From contig JAJDVB010000023.1 of NCBI GenBank assembly GCA_022826345.1, positions 3,161 to 67,160 of the forward strand: a stretch of 64,000 nt of DNA. The letters run 5' to 3'. Source of the stretch: Alphaproteobacteria bacterium. Its GTDB lineage: Bacteria > Pseudomonadota > Alphaproteobacteria > UBA828. Made by a program: the position numbers and the translations under genes. Below the pieces are notes generated by a model. That model was given only the letters and a program-made list of their open reading frames with translations, was not told where the DNA came from and made no database searches. Positions 7,736 to 16,443 of the stretch are shown here, piece by piece (position 1 is the stretch's first letter; every line of letters starts with the position of its first letter).

Positions 7736-9402
7736 GCCCAACAGCTACGCTGGTGCGCCGGGCCTACCTCGCCCGGCCGAATCGCTGGTTCGTCGCTGCG
7801 TTCGTGGTCGCGCTGATCATGGCGGCGCCAATCCTCTCGGTGATCGCCGCGGCGACCGGGGACAGCGAGGGGCTCTGGGCGCACCTCTTCGCGACTGTGC
7901 TGCCCCGCTACGTCGCGAACACGCTGGCACTCATGGCGGGCGTCGGCGGGCTCAGCCTGGTGCTCGGCGTGAGCACGGCCTGGGTGGTGACTCGCTACGA
8001 GTTCCCCGGCCGCCGGGTGCTCGAATGGATGCTGGTGCTGCCGTTCGCCGTGCCGGCCTACCTCATCGCCTACGTCTACACCGACTTCCTCGACTACGCG
8101 GGGCCGGTGCAGGGTGCGCTGCGCGATGCCTTCGGCTGGCAGACTCGGCGGGACTACTGGTTCCCCGAGATCCGCTCCATGGGCGGCGCCATCGTGGTGA
8201 TGGGGGCGGTGCTCTACCCCTACGTCTACATGATGGCGCGGACGGCCTTCAAACTGACGCCGCACACGCTCTTCGAGATCGCGCGGGTGCACGACCGGAG
8301 CCTCTTCCGCACCGTTGGCCTGCCACTGGCGCGGCCCGCCATCGCCGCCGGCCTCGCGCTGGTGCTCATGGAAACGGTCTCCGACTTCGGCACCGTGGAC
8401 TATTTCGCGCTGGAGACGCTGACGCTCGGCATCTTCAACGTCTGGCTCGGCATGAACAGCCTGCCGGCAGCCGCCCAGATCGCCTCGCTGGGGTTCCTCT
8501 TCGTCATCGCGATGCTGGTGCTGGAGCTGATGTCGCGCCGCCGCCGGCGCTACGTGGACACCGGCCGGCGCATGCGGAGCCTCGCGCGGCTTCGCGCAGG
8601 GCCAGCAGGCAGCGTCGCCTGCCTCGCCGTCTGCCTGCTGCCGGTGACAGTGGGATTCCTCATTCCCGTTGGCCTGCTGCTAAGCTTCGTGGTCAAAGGC
8701 TACGCGTTGCCGGACTACGGCGACGTCCTCATCGTCTCGCTCAATTCGGTTGTGGTGGCGCTCGCCGTGGCTGCGCTGGTGATGGCGGCGGCGGCGCTGA
8801 TGGCGGTCACCGTCGCCTACCGGCCGAGCCGCCCGCTCACGGTGCTGGCCGGCATCGCGTCTTCCGGCTATGCCTTCCCCGGCACGATCCTTGCCATCGG
8901 CGTCGTCACCTTCGCCGGCGCGGTGGACCGCGGGCTCGACGGCCTGATCGCGGGCGTGATGGGGCTCTCGTTCGACGGCTTCCTCACCGGCGGAATCGGC
9001 CTCGTGCTCTTCGCCTGCATGGTGCGCTTCCAGGCGATTGGCTACGGCACGCTCGCCTCGGGCATGAACCGCCTGCCGCGCAACATGGTCTCCGCCGGCC
9101 GGGTGCTGGGCTTGAGTCTGCCTGCCAACCTCGTCCGTGTGATCCTGCCGTTGCTCGGCACATCCTTTCTTGCGGGCGGACTGCTGGTGTTCGTGGACGT
9201 GATGAAGGAGCTGCCGATGACGCTCCTGCTCCGCCCCTTCGGCTTCGACACGCTCGCGACCCACCTCTACCAGTACGCCAAGGACGAGTTGTTGGAGCAG
9301 GCGGCGGTGCCGGCACTCCTCATCGTGCTGGCCGGCACCGGCCCCGTGATCCTGATGAACGAGGCCCTCCGCCGCCTGGGCGAAGGCAGGGCGGGGGAGT
9401 AG
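7729..9402 (+). CDS. Ferric iron ABC transporter permease (FbpB/AfuB type, two fused halves)
   Basis: The 557-residue membrane protein has two BPD_transp_1 halves, the normal arrangement for FbpB, giving about twelve membrane segments. EAA-loop-like sequences occur near FEIARVHDRSLFRTVGLPLA in the first half and SAGRVLGLSLPANLVRVILP in the second. The GTG at 7729 overlaps the binding-protein stop and is the likely start; the open frame further upstream lies inside that gene. The expected third gene, the FbpC ATPase, is absent. Directly after this gene comes the low-GC kinase/NUDIX unit on the opposite strand. Confidence 0.9.
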   Translation: MVSPTATLVRRAYLARPNRWFVAAFVVALIMAAPILSVIAAATGDSEGLWAHLFATVLPRYVANTLALMAGVGGLSLVLGVSTAWVVTRYEFPGRRVLEWMLVLPFAVPAYLIAYVYTDFLDYAGPVQGALRDAFGWQTRRDYWFPEIRSMGGAIVVMGAVLYPYVYMMARTAFKLTPHTLFEIARVHDRSLFRTVGLPLARPAIAAGLALVLMETVSDFGTVDYFALETLTLGIFNVWLGMNSLPAAAQIASLGFLFVIAMLVLELMSRRRRRYVDTGRRMRSLARLRAGPAGSVACLAVCLLPVTVGFLIPVGLLLSFVVKGYALPDYGDVLIVSLNSVVVALAVAALVMAAAALMAVTVAYRPSRPLTVLAGIASSGYAFPGTILAIGVVTFAGAVDRGLDGLIAGVMGLSFDGFLTGGIGLVLFACMVRFQAIGYGTLASGMNRLPRNMVSAGRVLGLSLPANLVRVILPLLGTSFLAGGLLVFVDVMKELPMTLLLRPFGFDTLATHLYQYAKDELLEQAAVPALLIVLAGTGPVILMNEALRRLGEGRAGE

Positions 9403-9418
9403 GTGAGAAAACAAATTT

Positions 9419-10120
9419 CTAACGAGGGGAAGCGCCTTGTCGGAGGAAAGAGAAATTCAGCTGCAATCCTGGAAAATATGGTGCAAACTCATTACACTCT
9501 CTCCCCCAGTATTGAACAAATATAGCTGACCATGGATCGAGCCGGTCGTTGTTTGCGAGATTCGCAATGAAACTTGGGTCACGAAACTCAATATCCGACC
9601 CTTTCTTCGCATTTACGAATTCACAATTGTCAAGTTTGTTGGAGAAATGAACTCTACTCTGTATGCTTTCGAATCTAAACACTGCGCCCATGTGCAGTCG
9701 TCCCACAGGAGTTGCGGGGTCAGTGACGTATCCCAATAGACGAGGAGTCGACTGCGGCTCCAGTCCAGTTTCCTCTCTGATTTCTCTGATCACACAGCTC
9801 AATATCGGATCAGCAGAATCCATGTCGTCCTCGTCAACGTGTCCACCAATCATCAATGTCCAGTTCAGTCGAAGCTCTAGTCGATTGGAGTTCTTAGAAC
9901 GACGCAGGCACAAGACTTTCTCATGATTCACGACTATGCCGCATGCAACAATTTGTTTCACCGAGGAATGACCCTCGGCCCACTCACGATCCACGAATTT
10001 CCCGAAGCTCCTAATTCGTTCCCTAGTGTCGCCGACGATTCCCTTGTCGAAGTGAAACGCCTGTTGTGCGATCAACGACGAAACGTATTTGTTCTCGATG
10101 GAAAGGACTCTTTGACGCAT
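9419..10120 (-). CDS. NUDIX hydrolase domain protein in a low-GC two-gene unit
   Basis: The protein has 233 residues. A Nudix box is visible at about 92-120 (GGHVDEDDMDS followed by IREIREETGL). The REx2EExG catalytic helix is intact, but about five extra residues precede it compared with the canonical GX5EX7REUXEEXGU spacing. NUDIX enzymes cleave nucleoside diphosphates linked to another moiety. The N-terminal ~50 residues before the fold are unlike common NUDIX proteins. Base composition is far lower in GC than either flank and codons such as AGA and TTA-like AT-rich choices are common, indicating transfer. It starts 11 bp after the upstream kinase-like gene on the same strand, so the two are probably co-transcribed. 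Substrate unknown. Confidence 0.75.
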   Translation of the reverse strand: MRQRVLSIENKYVSSLIAQQAFHFDKGIVGDTRERIRSFGKFVDREWAEGHSSVKQIVACGIVVNHEKVLCLRRSKNSNRLELRLNWTLMIGGHVDEDDMDSADPILSCVIREIREETGLEPQSTPRLLGYVTDPATPVGRLHMGAVFRFESIQSRVHFSNKLDNCEFVNAKKGSDIEFRDPSFIANLANNDRLDPWSAIFVQYWGRECNEFAPYFPGLQLNFSFLRQGASPR

Positions 10121-10131
10121 TGCATTGTTTC

Positions 10132-10836
10132 TCAGGTCACCTTCAAAGTCTCAAGGACCTCTCTTGCAACCTTGTGCGCTGTCTCCTTCTGTGTCGATCC
10201 CCTAGACGTGTCAACTTTGATTATCGGGAAGGCTCTAGATTCATTTGCGAGAGTCTCATATTGCGCGAGCATGGCTGCTAACATCTCATTGTTCATAGCT
10301 GTACCCGGCGCTGTGGTTAACTTGCTTTCGTTCTCCCGCTTGAGCGAATCTTGAGGAGAGCAGACGAACACGAATATCTTCGACACAAGACTCGACCACT
10401 TTTCAAGAGTCGCGTAATTTCGAATGGTCTCATAGTTATCTTCTGAAATATCGCCTCTTTCTTGTAGCATTGCCATCCAAGCGAGAGAATCGAAGGGACC
10501 TCTATCCAAAATTATGAGATCAGGACTGTCCACATTGTAATATGCCAACAAAATTTCAGAAATGGCGTAGTTTAGACTCCATGAATTAAATGCAACTAAG
10601 TCTTTCTTGAGATGGTATGGAGTGCGCTTGCTAGCGCCCTCAGTAGGTGCCCACACGCGGAACCCGAGTCGTCTGTAAAAGTGGCCCACGATATCGATAG
10701 TTGTTGTCTTTCCGGCTTTAGGGCTGCCGGAAAATTCGATAACGCTGGGGCGGACAGCGTCGGACTGTGTTCTGCGACTGCAAAGAATCGACTTCGCATC
10801 CTCTCTAAGCTGGTCTAGCGTAGTTTGGTCAATCAT
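10132..10836 (-). CDS. P-loop kinase-like protein (thymidylate/deoxynucleoside kinase-like fold)
   Basis: The protein has 234 residues. A P-loop GSPKAGKT lies at about 37-44. LIILDRGPFD at about 106-115 matches the DR-containing Walker B/lid motif of (deoxy)nucleoside and thymidylate kinases. A later KIFVFVCSP strand fits the same fold. Family-specific substrate residues cannot be assigned, so 'nucleotide or nucleoside kinase-like ATPase' is as far as the sequence goes. GC content is low, about one third in parts (for example near 10501-10560), against about two thirds in neighbouring genes. It is the first gene of the unit with the NUDIX gene. No strong ribosome site precedes the ATG at 10836. 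Confidence 0.7.
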   Translation of the reverse strand: MIDQTTLDQLREDAKSILCSRRTQSDAVRPSVIEFSGSPKAGKTTTIDIVGHFYRRLGFRVWAPTEGASKRTPYHLKKDLVAFNSWSLNYAISEILLAYYNVDSPDLIILDRGPFDSLAWMAMLQERGDISEDNYETIRNYATLEKWSSLVSKIFVFVCSPQDSLKRENESKLTTAPGTAMNNEMLAAMLAQYETLANESRAFPIIKVDTSRGSTQKETAHKVAREVLETLKVT

Positions 10837-10957
10837 GGATTCATTGTTATTGCGATTCGCATGCCGGTATGCTGCTGGTGGCGCTTATTGTACGCTGCGA
10901 GTGGGTTCAGTCGTCTTTTGCTGGAGGCGACTCGCTGACACTGCACCATACGCCCGC

Positions 10958-13246
10958 TCAGCAGTTCGTACCACCCCCCGGCAGCGGGCCGGCCTTCATG
11001 AACGCATTGAGCACGTTGGCGGTCACCTGGGACGCGCTGTTGTCGCAGTCGTTGATGGGGAGGGCCTGGCCCCAGGCGATGGAGCTCGCCGACCACACCG
11101 CCCCGTCATTCGGCGTCGTGAAATAGGTCATGTCGGCGCGAATGCGGTGGTCCTGGGTGCCGCCCATGCCGGGGTAGTTGCAGAGGATGTCCTCCACCAC
11201 CAGGGGGAAGTTGTCCGAATGGCCTTCCGATGAAGCGAGGATCAGCGTGTGCGGCGGGGTGCCCAGCGCCAGGTCATAGCGGTCGAACTCGATGCCGGCG
11301 GCACCCCCCACGGCGAGCCCCTCGTCGCCGATGATGTCACCGTCGATGCCATCGAAGATCCAGGCGGCGGCGGGGTTCTCGGCATCCGGCATCTTGCGGT
11401 AGGACTTGGACTGGTCCATGCCCTCGGAGGTGAAGCCGGTGCCCACCAGCTTCTGCGGCGCCCGCCCGCGCCCGCGCCAGAGGCCGCCGCGCTCCCCGTT
11501 GTTCACCATGTAGTGCTCGCCGGGCTCGGCGTTCCAGGACCGCGTGCCCAAGTCGAGCCGGCGCACCTCCATCACGTCCATGTCGCCGTCGCGGAAGGAG
11601 ACCACCCAGTAATAGCCGTTGCCTGAGAGGTACATGAGCCGCCCGCCGGACGCGAGATAGTCCTCGGTCGCGTCCATCATGCGCTCAGAGTAGTACTCGG
11701 CGTGGGTGGCGTTGATGACGACGTTGTAGGGCTCGAGGCAGGCGAGGCCCTCCTGGTGCAGGTCCTCGTCGGTGATCACGTCGTAGTCGTAGCCCATGGT
11801 CTCGAGCCAGTAGACGATCGAGAGGTCGGCCGGGAACTGCCAGGGCACGACCGTCGGCGCCATGCGGTGCCTGGGCCGCATGTTGAAGATCGGCCGGAGC
11901 CGGGTGGTGTAGCAGACGCCCGCGCCGTCCCGGTGGCTGTCGTAGCAGGAGAGGCCGTATTCCGGCCGCTGCCTCAGCGCCAGGTCCCATTCGTGAATCA
12001 CCGTCACCTGGCTGCTCAGGACCTGCGCCATGCCGGTGTCGAGGCCGATGCGCTCGTTGGCGTAAGCCAGGTAGCTGCAGGTGGGCATCAGCATGGCGAT
12101 GGGAGCCGAGGGCTGCTTGGGCCGGAGGAAGAAGACCACGTGCTCCTCGGCATCGCCCGCCCGGAGCCTTGCGGCGTAGACGCCGCTCTTCACGTCCGGC
12201 ACTTCCATGGAAAGCGTGGGCTCCCAGCCGCAGTCGGCGAGCGAGTCCTCGTGGAACTCGATGCCGCCGAACTGCTCCGGCGCGTAGCGGAAGCAGTCTT
12301 CATGGCCGTTCCAGTTGAAGCCGGTCATGCCCCGCACCGGGCGGTTGACGCCCTGGCCGTGGAGGCCGTGCGGTCCCGTGTCGATCACCTCATCGCCGAT
12401 GCCGGTCTCGTTGTACCCGGCCGTGGTGTCCCAGGCGGCGATGACGGCGTCGGTTGCCGGCGCGCCGCCGGTCTCCCATGCGCGGTCGAGCATCTCGCGG
12501 CTCAGCACCGCGCCGGCGACGCCCGCGCGGTCGATCTTGCCGTTGTAGAGCTGGCTCGCGAATGCGCCCCGCCCGGCTGCGCGGTCCCCTGCGGTGGCCC
12601 ACAGGAAATCCGCGTCTGCCGCCGCGGGCTTGACTGCGAGCCGCGCGCTCGCATGGCAGGAGCGCGGGATGGGAACGATCTTGGAGAGGTGGTTGTTGTA
12701 GCGGTTCTCCACCGGCTCCTGATAGAGCGTGGCCGCGCCGCTCGCGGGGTCGTAGGAGGCCGCCACCAGGTACCACTGGCGGGCGATGAGCGGGATGTCG
12801 GCGCTAAGCGCATCCGTGTTGCCGGCACCGTCGCCCACGCGGAACTCCAGCGCGCCGTCCGCGCCGATGCCGAGTGCATAGCCGCTGCCGTCGGCATCCT
12901 GCCAGCGGGTCAGGATGCCCTGGCGGCCATCGGCAGGCGTCCGGGGCCAGATGTAGGCCCAGAGCGTGAAGGGGCCGCCCGGCGCGAGCCGAACCTCCGG
13001 ATCCGCGACGCGGACGAAGCTGCCCAGTTGCGTGTGCTGCTTGGCCACGGCATGGGTCCCGTTCACCGATGCCGCCACCTCGCGCTCGACGAAACCGGGG
13101 CCCTCCGGATTCTCGTCGCCGTGGATCAGTTGCACGAGCTGGAGCTCGACGCGGTCCGTGCCCTCGGCGCTCACCATGATGTCGAGCCGCTCGCCCGGCC
13201 GCGCGCTGAAGCGGTCGCGATAGCCCGCCAAGTGAATCTCTGCCAT
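10958..13246 (-). CDS. N,N-dimethylformamidase large subunit-like protein
   Basis: The 762-residue protein resembles the large subunit of N,N-dimethylformamidase, an iron-dependent amidohydrolase that splits DMF into dimethylamine and formate. An N-terminal beta-sandwich with a LamG-like portion (about 70-260) precedes the catalytic half. That half contains PTCSYLAYANER, INATHAEYYSE and SGNGYYW. The known enzyme's iron ligands are two tyrosines and a glutamate, and the HAEYY and SYLAY segments are plausible sources. The frame is open for ten more codons upstream, but the ATG at 13246 follows GGGGGGCAAGAG and avoids overlap with the small-subunit gene. The physiological substrate may be another N-substituted amide. 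Confidence 0.85.
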   Translation of the reverse strand: MAEIHLAGYRDRFSARPGERLDIMVSAEGTDRVELQLVQLIHGDENPEGPGFVEREVAASVNGTHAVAKQHTQLGSFVRVADPEVRLAPGGPFTLWAYIWPRTPADGRQGILTRWQDADGSGYALGIGADGALEFRVGDGAGNTDALSADIPLIARQWYLVAASYDPASGAATLYQEPVENRYNNHLSKIVPIPRSCHASARLAVKPAAADADFLWATAGDRAAGRGAFASQLYNGKIDRAGVAGAVLSREMLDRAWETGGAPATDAVIAAWDTTAGYNETGIGDEVIDTGPHGLHGQGVNRPVRGMTGFNWNGHEDCFRYAPEQFGGIEFHEDSLADCGWEPTLSMEVPDVKSGVYAARLRAGDAEEHVVFFLRPKQPSAPIAMLMPTCSYLAYANERIGLDTGMAQVLSSQVTVIHEWDLALRQRPEYGLSCYDSHRDGAGVCYTTRLRPIFNMRPRHRMAPTVVPWQFPADLSIVYWLETMGYDYDVITDEDLHQEGLACLEPYNVVINATHAEYYSERMMDATEDYLASGGRLMYLSGNGYYWVVSFRDGDMDVMEVRRLDLGTRSWNAEPGEHYMVNNGERGGLWRGRGRAPQKLVGTGFTSEGMDQSKSYRKMPDAENPAAAWIFDGIDGDIIGDEGLAVGGAAGIEFDRYDLALGTPPHTLILASSEGHSDNFPLVVEDILCNYPGMGGTQDHRIRADMTYFTTPNDGAVWSASSIAWGQALPINDCDNSASQVTANVLNAFMKAGPLPGGGTNC

Positions 13247-13265
13247 CGCTCTTGCCCCCCGGCCC

Positions 13266-13634
13266 TCAGCTTTCACCGGCCATCAGCGCGTCCACCCGCT
13301 TGAGGAAGACCGCGTGCAGCGCCTCGTTCTTGTCGGTGTAGATCGTCCCGTCCACGTCCTGGGGCAGGCCGCCCTGCTGCGCCGTGGTGGTCACGATCTT
13401 GTACTTGCGGTTGGCCTCCAGCTCGTACAGCACGTACTTGCCCTCGAAGGGCGCGCGGCGGAAGTAGTTGAGCACGCGCTCCAGGTCGTCGGAGTGCTGG
13501 CCCAGCGGGCTCGCGCGGTACTCCTCAATGAGCGCAGGCGTGATGAGGGTTCTCAAGTGCGCGCGCAACTGCCTGTCGAAGCGCTCCTGGTAGACCTTGT
13601 CCCGGTCATCGTGGGCTGCCGTCTCGCCTGCCAT
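13266..13634 (-). CDS. N,N-dimethylformamidase small subunit-like protein
   Basis: The 122-residue protein (start MAGETAAHDDRDKVYQERF) matches the size of the small DMFase subunit, which packs against the large subunit. It is mainly charged and helical, with no signal peptide. The ATG at 13634 has AGCAGGAGGC immediately upstream; 49 further upstream codons are open but have no ribosome site. The large-subunit gene follows after about 19 bp on the same strand, supporting an (alpha-beta) pair. The family is small and poorly sampled, so the assignment rests partly on gene context. Confidence 0.75.
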   Translation of the reverse strand: MAGETAAHDDRDKVYQERFDRQLRAHLRTLITPALIEEYRASPLGQHSDDLERVLNYFRRAPFEGKYVLYELEANRKYKIVTTTAQQGGLPQDVDGTIYTDKNEALHAVFLKRVDALMAGES

Positions 13635-13764
13635 GCCTCCTGCTCCCGGTCGTGGGCGGGTTGGACAGGCAGAATAGCCGCAGCCATGTGCTCGGGCCAT
13701 CGGTCCCCGATCCGTGCTAGGTTCCCGCGCATCGGTGCTGCGAAAGGGCGGGGAGCAACAAAGC

Positions 13765-14634
13765 ATGAAAGAGTTGGGCAAGCGGGGGGTCTGGATATTC
13801 CCGGATGCGCCATCGGCGCGCGAGGTCGCGAGCTTTGCGCAGGCGGCGGAAGGCCTGGGCTACGACGCGCTCTGGTATCCCGAGGGCACGGGCTTCGAGA
13901 GCCTCAGCTTCGCCGCCTTCGTGCTGTCGGAGACGGAGCGGCTCTGCGCCGCGAGCGGCATCGCCAACATCTATGCGCGGGACGCGGTGGCTGCGGTCTC
14001 CGGCCACGACACCCTCAACCACTTCTATGGCGACCGCTTCGTGCTCGGACTCGGCGTCTCCCACATTCCGCTGGTGGAGGGTTTCCGCGGGCATACTTAC
14101 AACAGGCCCGTGGCAACCATGCGCGCCTACCTCGACGCCATGGAAGCCGCCGATGTGGCCATCCCTGCGCAGGAGCGGAACGTCGTGCTCGCCGCTCTTG
14201 GCCCCCGCATGCTGGCGCTGGCTGCGGCGCGCACGCGGGGCGCGCATCCTTACAACGTGACGCCCGAGCACACCGCGCGGGCGCGGGAGATCGTGGGGCC
14301 CGACGCCTGGCTCTGCGTCGAGCAGAAGGTCTGCGTCACCAACGAGGCATCGACGGCGCGCAACGTCGCGGCGCAGACGCTTGGGATCTACATGCCGCTC
14401 ACGAACTACCGCAACAACTGGCTCAGCCTCGGCTTCGGCGAGGACGAGCTGGGCGAGCGGGGCAGCGACCGCTTCCTCGATGCCATGGTTGCCTGGGGCA
14501 AGCCCGAGGCCGTGCGCGTGCGGATCAGGGAGCACTTCGACGCGGGTGCCAGCCACGTTTGCATCCAGCCGCTCGACCCGGCAGGCAGCACCGCGCCCGA
14601 CCTGAACGCGGTCGAGGCCCTCGCAGCGCTCTAA
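13765..14634 (+). CDS. LLM-class (F420-dependent type) flavin oxidoreductase
   Basis: The 289-residue protein has a luciferase-like monooxygenase TIM barrel. Visible family features are EVASFAQAAEGLGYDALWYPEG at the N-terminus, LGLGVSHIPLVEG in the middle and VCIQPLD near the end. It resembles probable F420-dependent reductases of the TIGR03620 type, but cofactor choice between F420 and FMN cannot be settled by eye. The ATG at 13765 follows GGGGAGCAAC; an earlier in-frame ATG at 13714 lacks a site. It diverges from the DMFase-like genes across 130 bp and leads the run with the ThDP enzyme and two SDRs. Confidence 0.8.
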   Translation: MKELGKRGVWIFPDAPSAREVASFAQAAEGLGYDALWYPEGTGFESLSFAAFVLSETERLCAASGIANIYARDAVAAVSGHDTLNHFYGDRFVLGLGVSHIPLVEGFRGHTYNRPVATMRAYLDAMEAADVAIPAQERNVVLAALGPRMLALAAARTRGAHPYNVTPEHTARAREIVGPDAWLCVEQKVCVTNEASTARNVAAQTLGIYMPLTNYRNNWLSLGFGEDELGERGSDRFLDAMVAWGKPEAVRVRIREHFDAGASHVCIQPLDPAGSTAPDLNAVEALAAL

Positions 14635-14655
14635 GCATGCGGCAACCGCGCCGCT

Positions 14656-14674
14656 TCGCCCCGCGCCGGGGCGA
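14656..14674 (+). promoter_or_regulatory. Short intergenic stem-loop
   Basis: A 7-bp inverted repeat (14656-14662 with 14668-14674) with a 5-base loop lies in the 85-bp gap between the LLM oxidoreductase and ThDP enzyme genes. There is no U-tract, so it may only adjust the transcript level between the two genes. Confidence 0.3.
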
Positions 14675-14719
14675 CCGACGCGCGCGGACATCGATGATGT
14701 GGACAGTGGGGAGGCCAGC

Positions 14720-16372
14720 ATGACCGGCGCCGATCTCCTGGTGAAAATTCTGAAGGCGGAAGGGGTCCGCCAATGCCTCTGCTTCCCCATGACCCCGATC
14801 ATTGAGGCGGTGGCGCGTGCCGGGATGCGCGTCATCACCACGCGGCAGGAGCGGGTGGCCGGCAACATGGCGGATGGCGTCTCACGTTCCACTAACGGCC
14901 GCGAGATCGGCGTCTTCACGGTGCAGGCGCTGGCAGGGTCGGAGAACGCGTTCGCCGGCGTCGCCCAGGCGCACACGGATTCGTCGCCGGTGCTGTTCCT
15001 CCCCGGCCACCCCGGCACGTCCTACGTCGATCAGCCGCCCACCTTCGACAGCAAGGCGAATTACGCCGCCACCACGAAGATGGCGCAGAAGGTGCTGGCC
15101 GCCGACCACATGCCGATCAAGCTGCGCCAGGCCTTCACGGCGCTCCGCTCCGGCCGGCCGCAGCCGGTGATGCTGGAGTTGCTGGGTGATGCGTGCGCGG
15201 GCGAGGTGAATGGTGCTCCCGAGTACACGCCGGTCAGGCGCATGCGCTCCGCCGCCGACGAAGGCGCGGTGCGGGAGGCGGCCGAGCGCCTGCTCGCCGC
15301 CGAGACACCGCTGATCTGGGCGGGCCAGGGCGCGCTTTGGGCTGAGGCGAGCGACGAGCTTCGCGAGGTCGCGGACCTGCTCGGCGCGCCCGCGATGACA
15401 ACGCTGCAGGGCAAGAGCGCGATCCCCGAGGCGCATCCGCTGGCGGCGGGCGTGGGCGCTCTCTCCACCACCGCCATGGCCGCGCATTACTTGCAGACGA
15501 GCGACTGCGTGCTCGCCGTGGGCTCCAGTCTGACCCGCGCCCCCTTCACGCCGGTGATCCCGGACGGCAAAACCATCATCCACGCGACCGTGGATCCCAT
15601 CGACATCAACAAGGAGTATCCGGCCGCCGTCGGCGTCGTGGCCGACGCCAAGCTGTTCCTGGGCCAGCTTGCCGCCGAGCTCAGACGGCATGTGGGCGAT
15701 GGCCGCGCGGAACACCGCGCCGAGACCGCCGATACCATCGCCCGCATCAAGGCCGAGTGGCATGCCGAATACGAGCCGCTCTTCGCCGACGATTCGGCGC
15801 CGATCAACGGCTACCGCATGATGCGCGAGCTCTGGTCGGTGCTCGACCCGGAGACGACGATGCTCACCCACGAATCCGGCGCCTCGCGGGACATCCAGAG
15901 CGTCTTCTATGAATCAGGCCCGCCGCGCAGCTATCTCGGCTGGGGCCAGTCCTCGCAGCTTGGGTTCTCCCTTGGCCTCGCCATGGGCGCGAAGCTCGCG
16001 AACCCCGACAAGCTGGTGGTCAACGTGATGGGCGACGCCTCGGTGGGTATGACCGGCATGGACTGGGAGACCGCGTCGCGCAACGACATCCCGATCCTCA
16101 CCGTGATCAAGCACGATTCGATCTTCTCGGGCTACGACCGCAACATCCCCGAGGCCTCGGCTCGCTTCGAGGCGAACCGGCAGAAGGGCGACTACGCGAC
16201 CATCGCGGCGAGCCTCGGCTGCCATGCCGAGACGGTGACCGAACCCAAGGCGCTCAGGCCCGCGCTGGAGCGCGCGATCCGCGCCACGAACGAGGGCCAG
16301 CCGGCGGTGGTGGACGTCATCACCGCCGAGACCCGCAAGCTCTCCCGCCTCGCGCCGACCTCGATCGGCTAG
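14720..16372 (+). CDS. Thiamine diphosphate-dependent enzyme (acetolactate synthase-like superfamily)
   Basis: The 550-residue protein has the three-domain layout of the ALS/BFD/oxalyl-CoA decarboxylase superfamily. The catalytic glutamate is in TRQERVAGNMADG at about 44-56. A central DHS-like domain follows (about 190-320). The ThDP-binding motif begins MGDASVGMTGMDWETASRN in the C-terminal third. The motif reads GDA where GDG is usual. The start at 14720 follows GGGGAGG. The two-carbon or keto-acid substrate is not identifiable. It lies between the LLM oxidoreductase and the twin SDRs on the same strand, suggesting a common pathway. Confidence 0.8.
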   Translation: MTGADLLVKILKAEGVRQCLCFPMTPIIEAVARAGMRVITTRQERVAGNMADGVSRSTNGREIGVFTVQALAGSENAFAGVAQAHTDSSPVLFLPGHPGTSYVDQPPTFDSKANYAATTKMAQKVLAADHMPIKLRQAFTALRSGRPQPVMLELLGDACAGEVNGAPEYTPVRRMRSAADEGAVREAAERLLAAETPLIWAGQGALWAEASDELREVADLLGAPAMTTLQGKSAIPEAHPLAAGVGALSTTAMAAHYLQTSDCVLAVGSSLTRAPFTPVIPDGKTIIHATVDPIDINKEYPAAVGVVADAKLFLGQLAAELRRHVGDGRAEHRAETADTIARIKAEWHAEYEPLFADDSAPINGYRMMRELWSVLDPETTMLTHESGASRDIQSVFYESGPPRSYLGWGQSSQLGFSLGLAMGAKLANPDKLVVNVMGDASVGMTGMDWETASRNDIPILTVIKHDSIFSGYDRNIPEASARFEANRQKGDYATIAASLGCHAETVTEPKALRPALERAIRATNEGQPAVVDVITAETRKLSRLAPTSIG

Positions 16373-16443
16373 CCTCGCGACTCTTCTCCGCGCGCGACCC
16401 GGCGCGCGTGCGAGAGCCGCAGCAACGACGGAACGAGACTACG

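Noticed and set aside
9403..10957. Insertion sequence or prophage at the low-GC unit
   Set aside because: No transposase or integrase gene and no clear terminal repeats could be found at its ends.
11702..13303. 533-codon open frame antisense to the DMFase-like gene
   Set aside because: It contains no recognisable motif and overlaps a well-supported gene with a good start and ribosome site.
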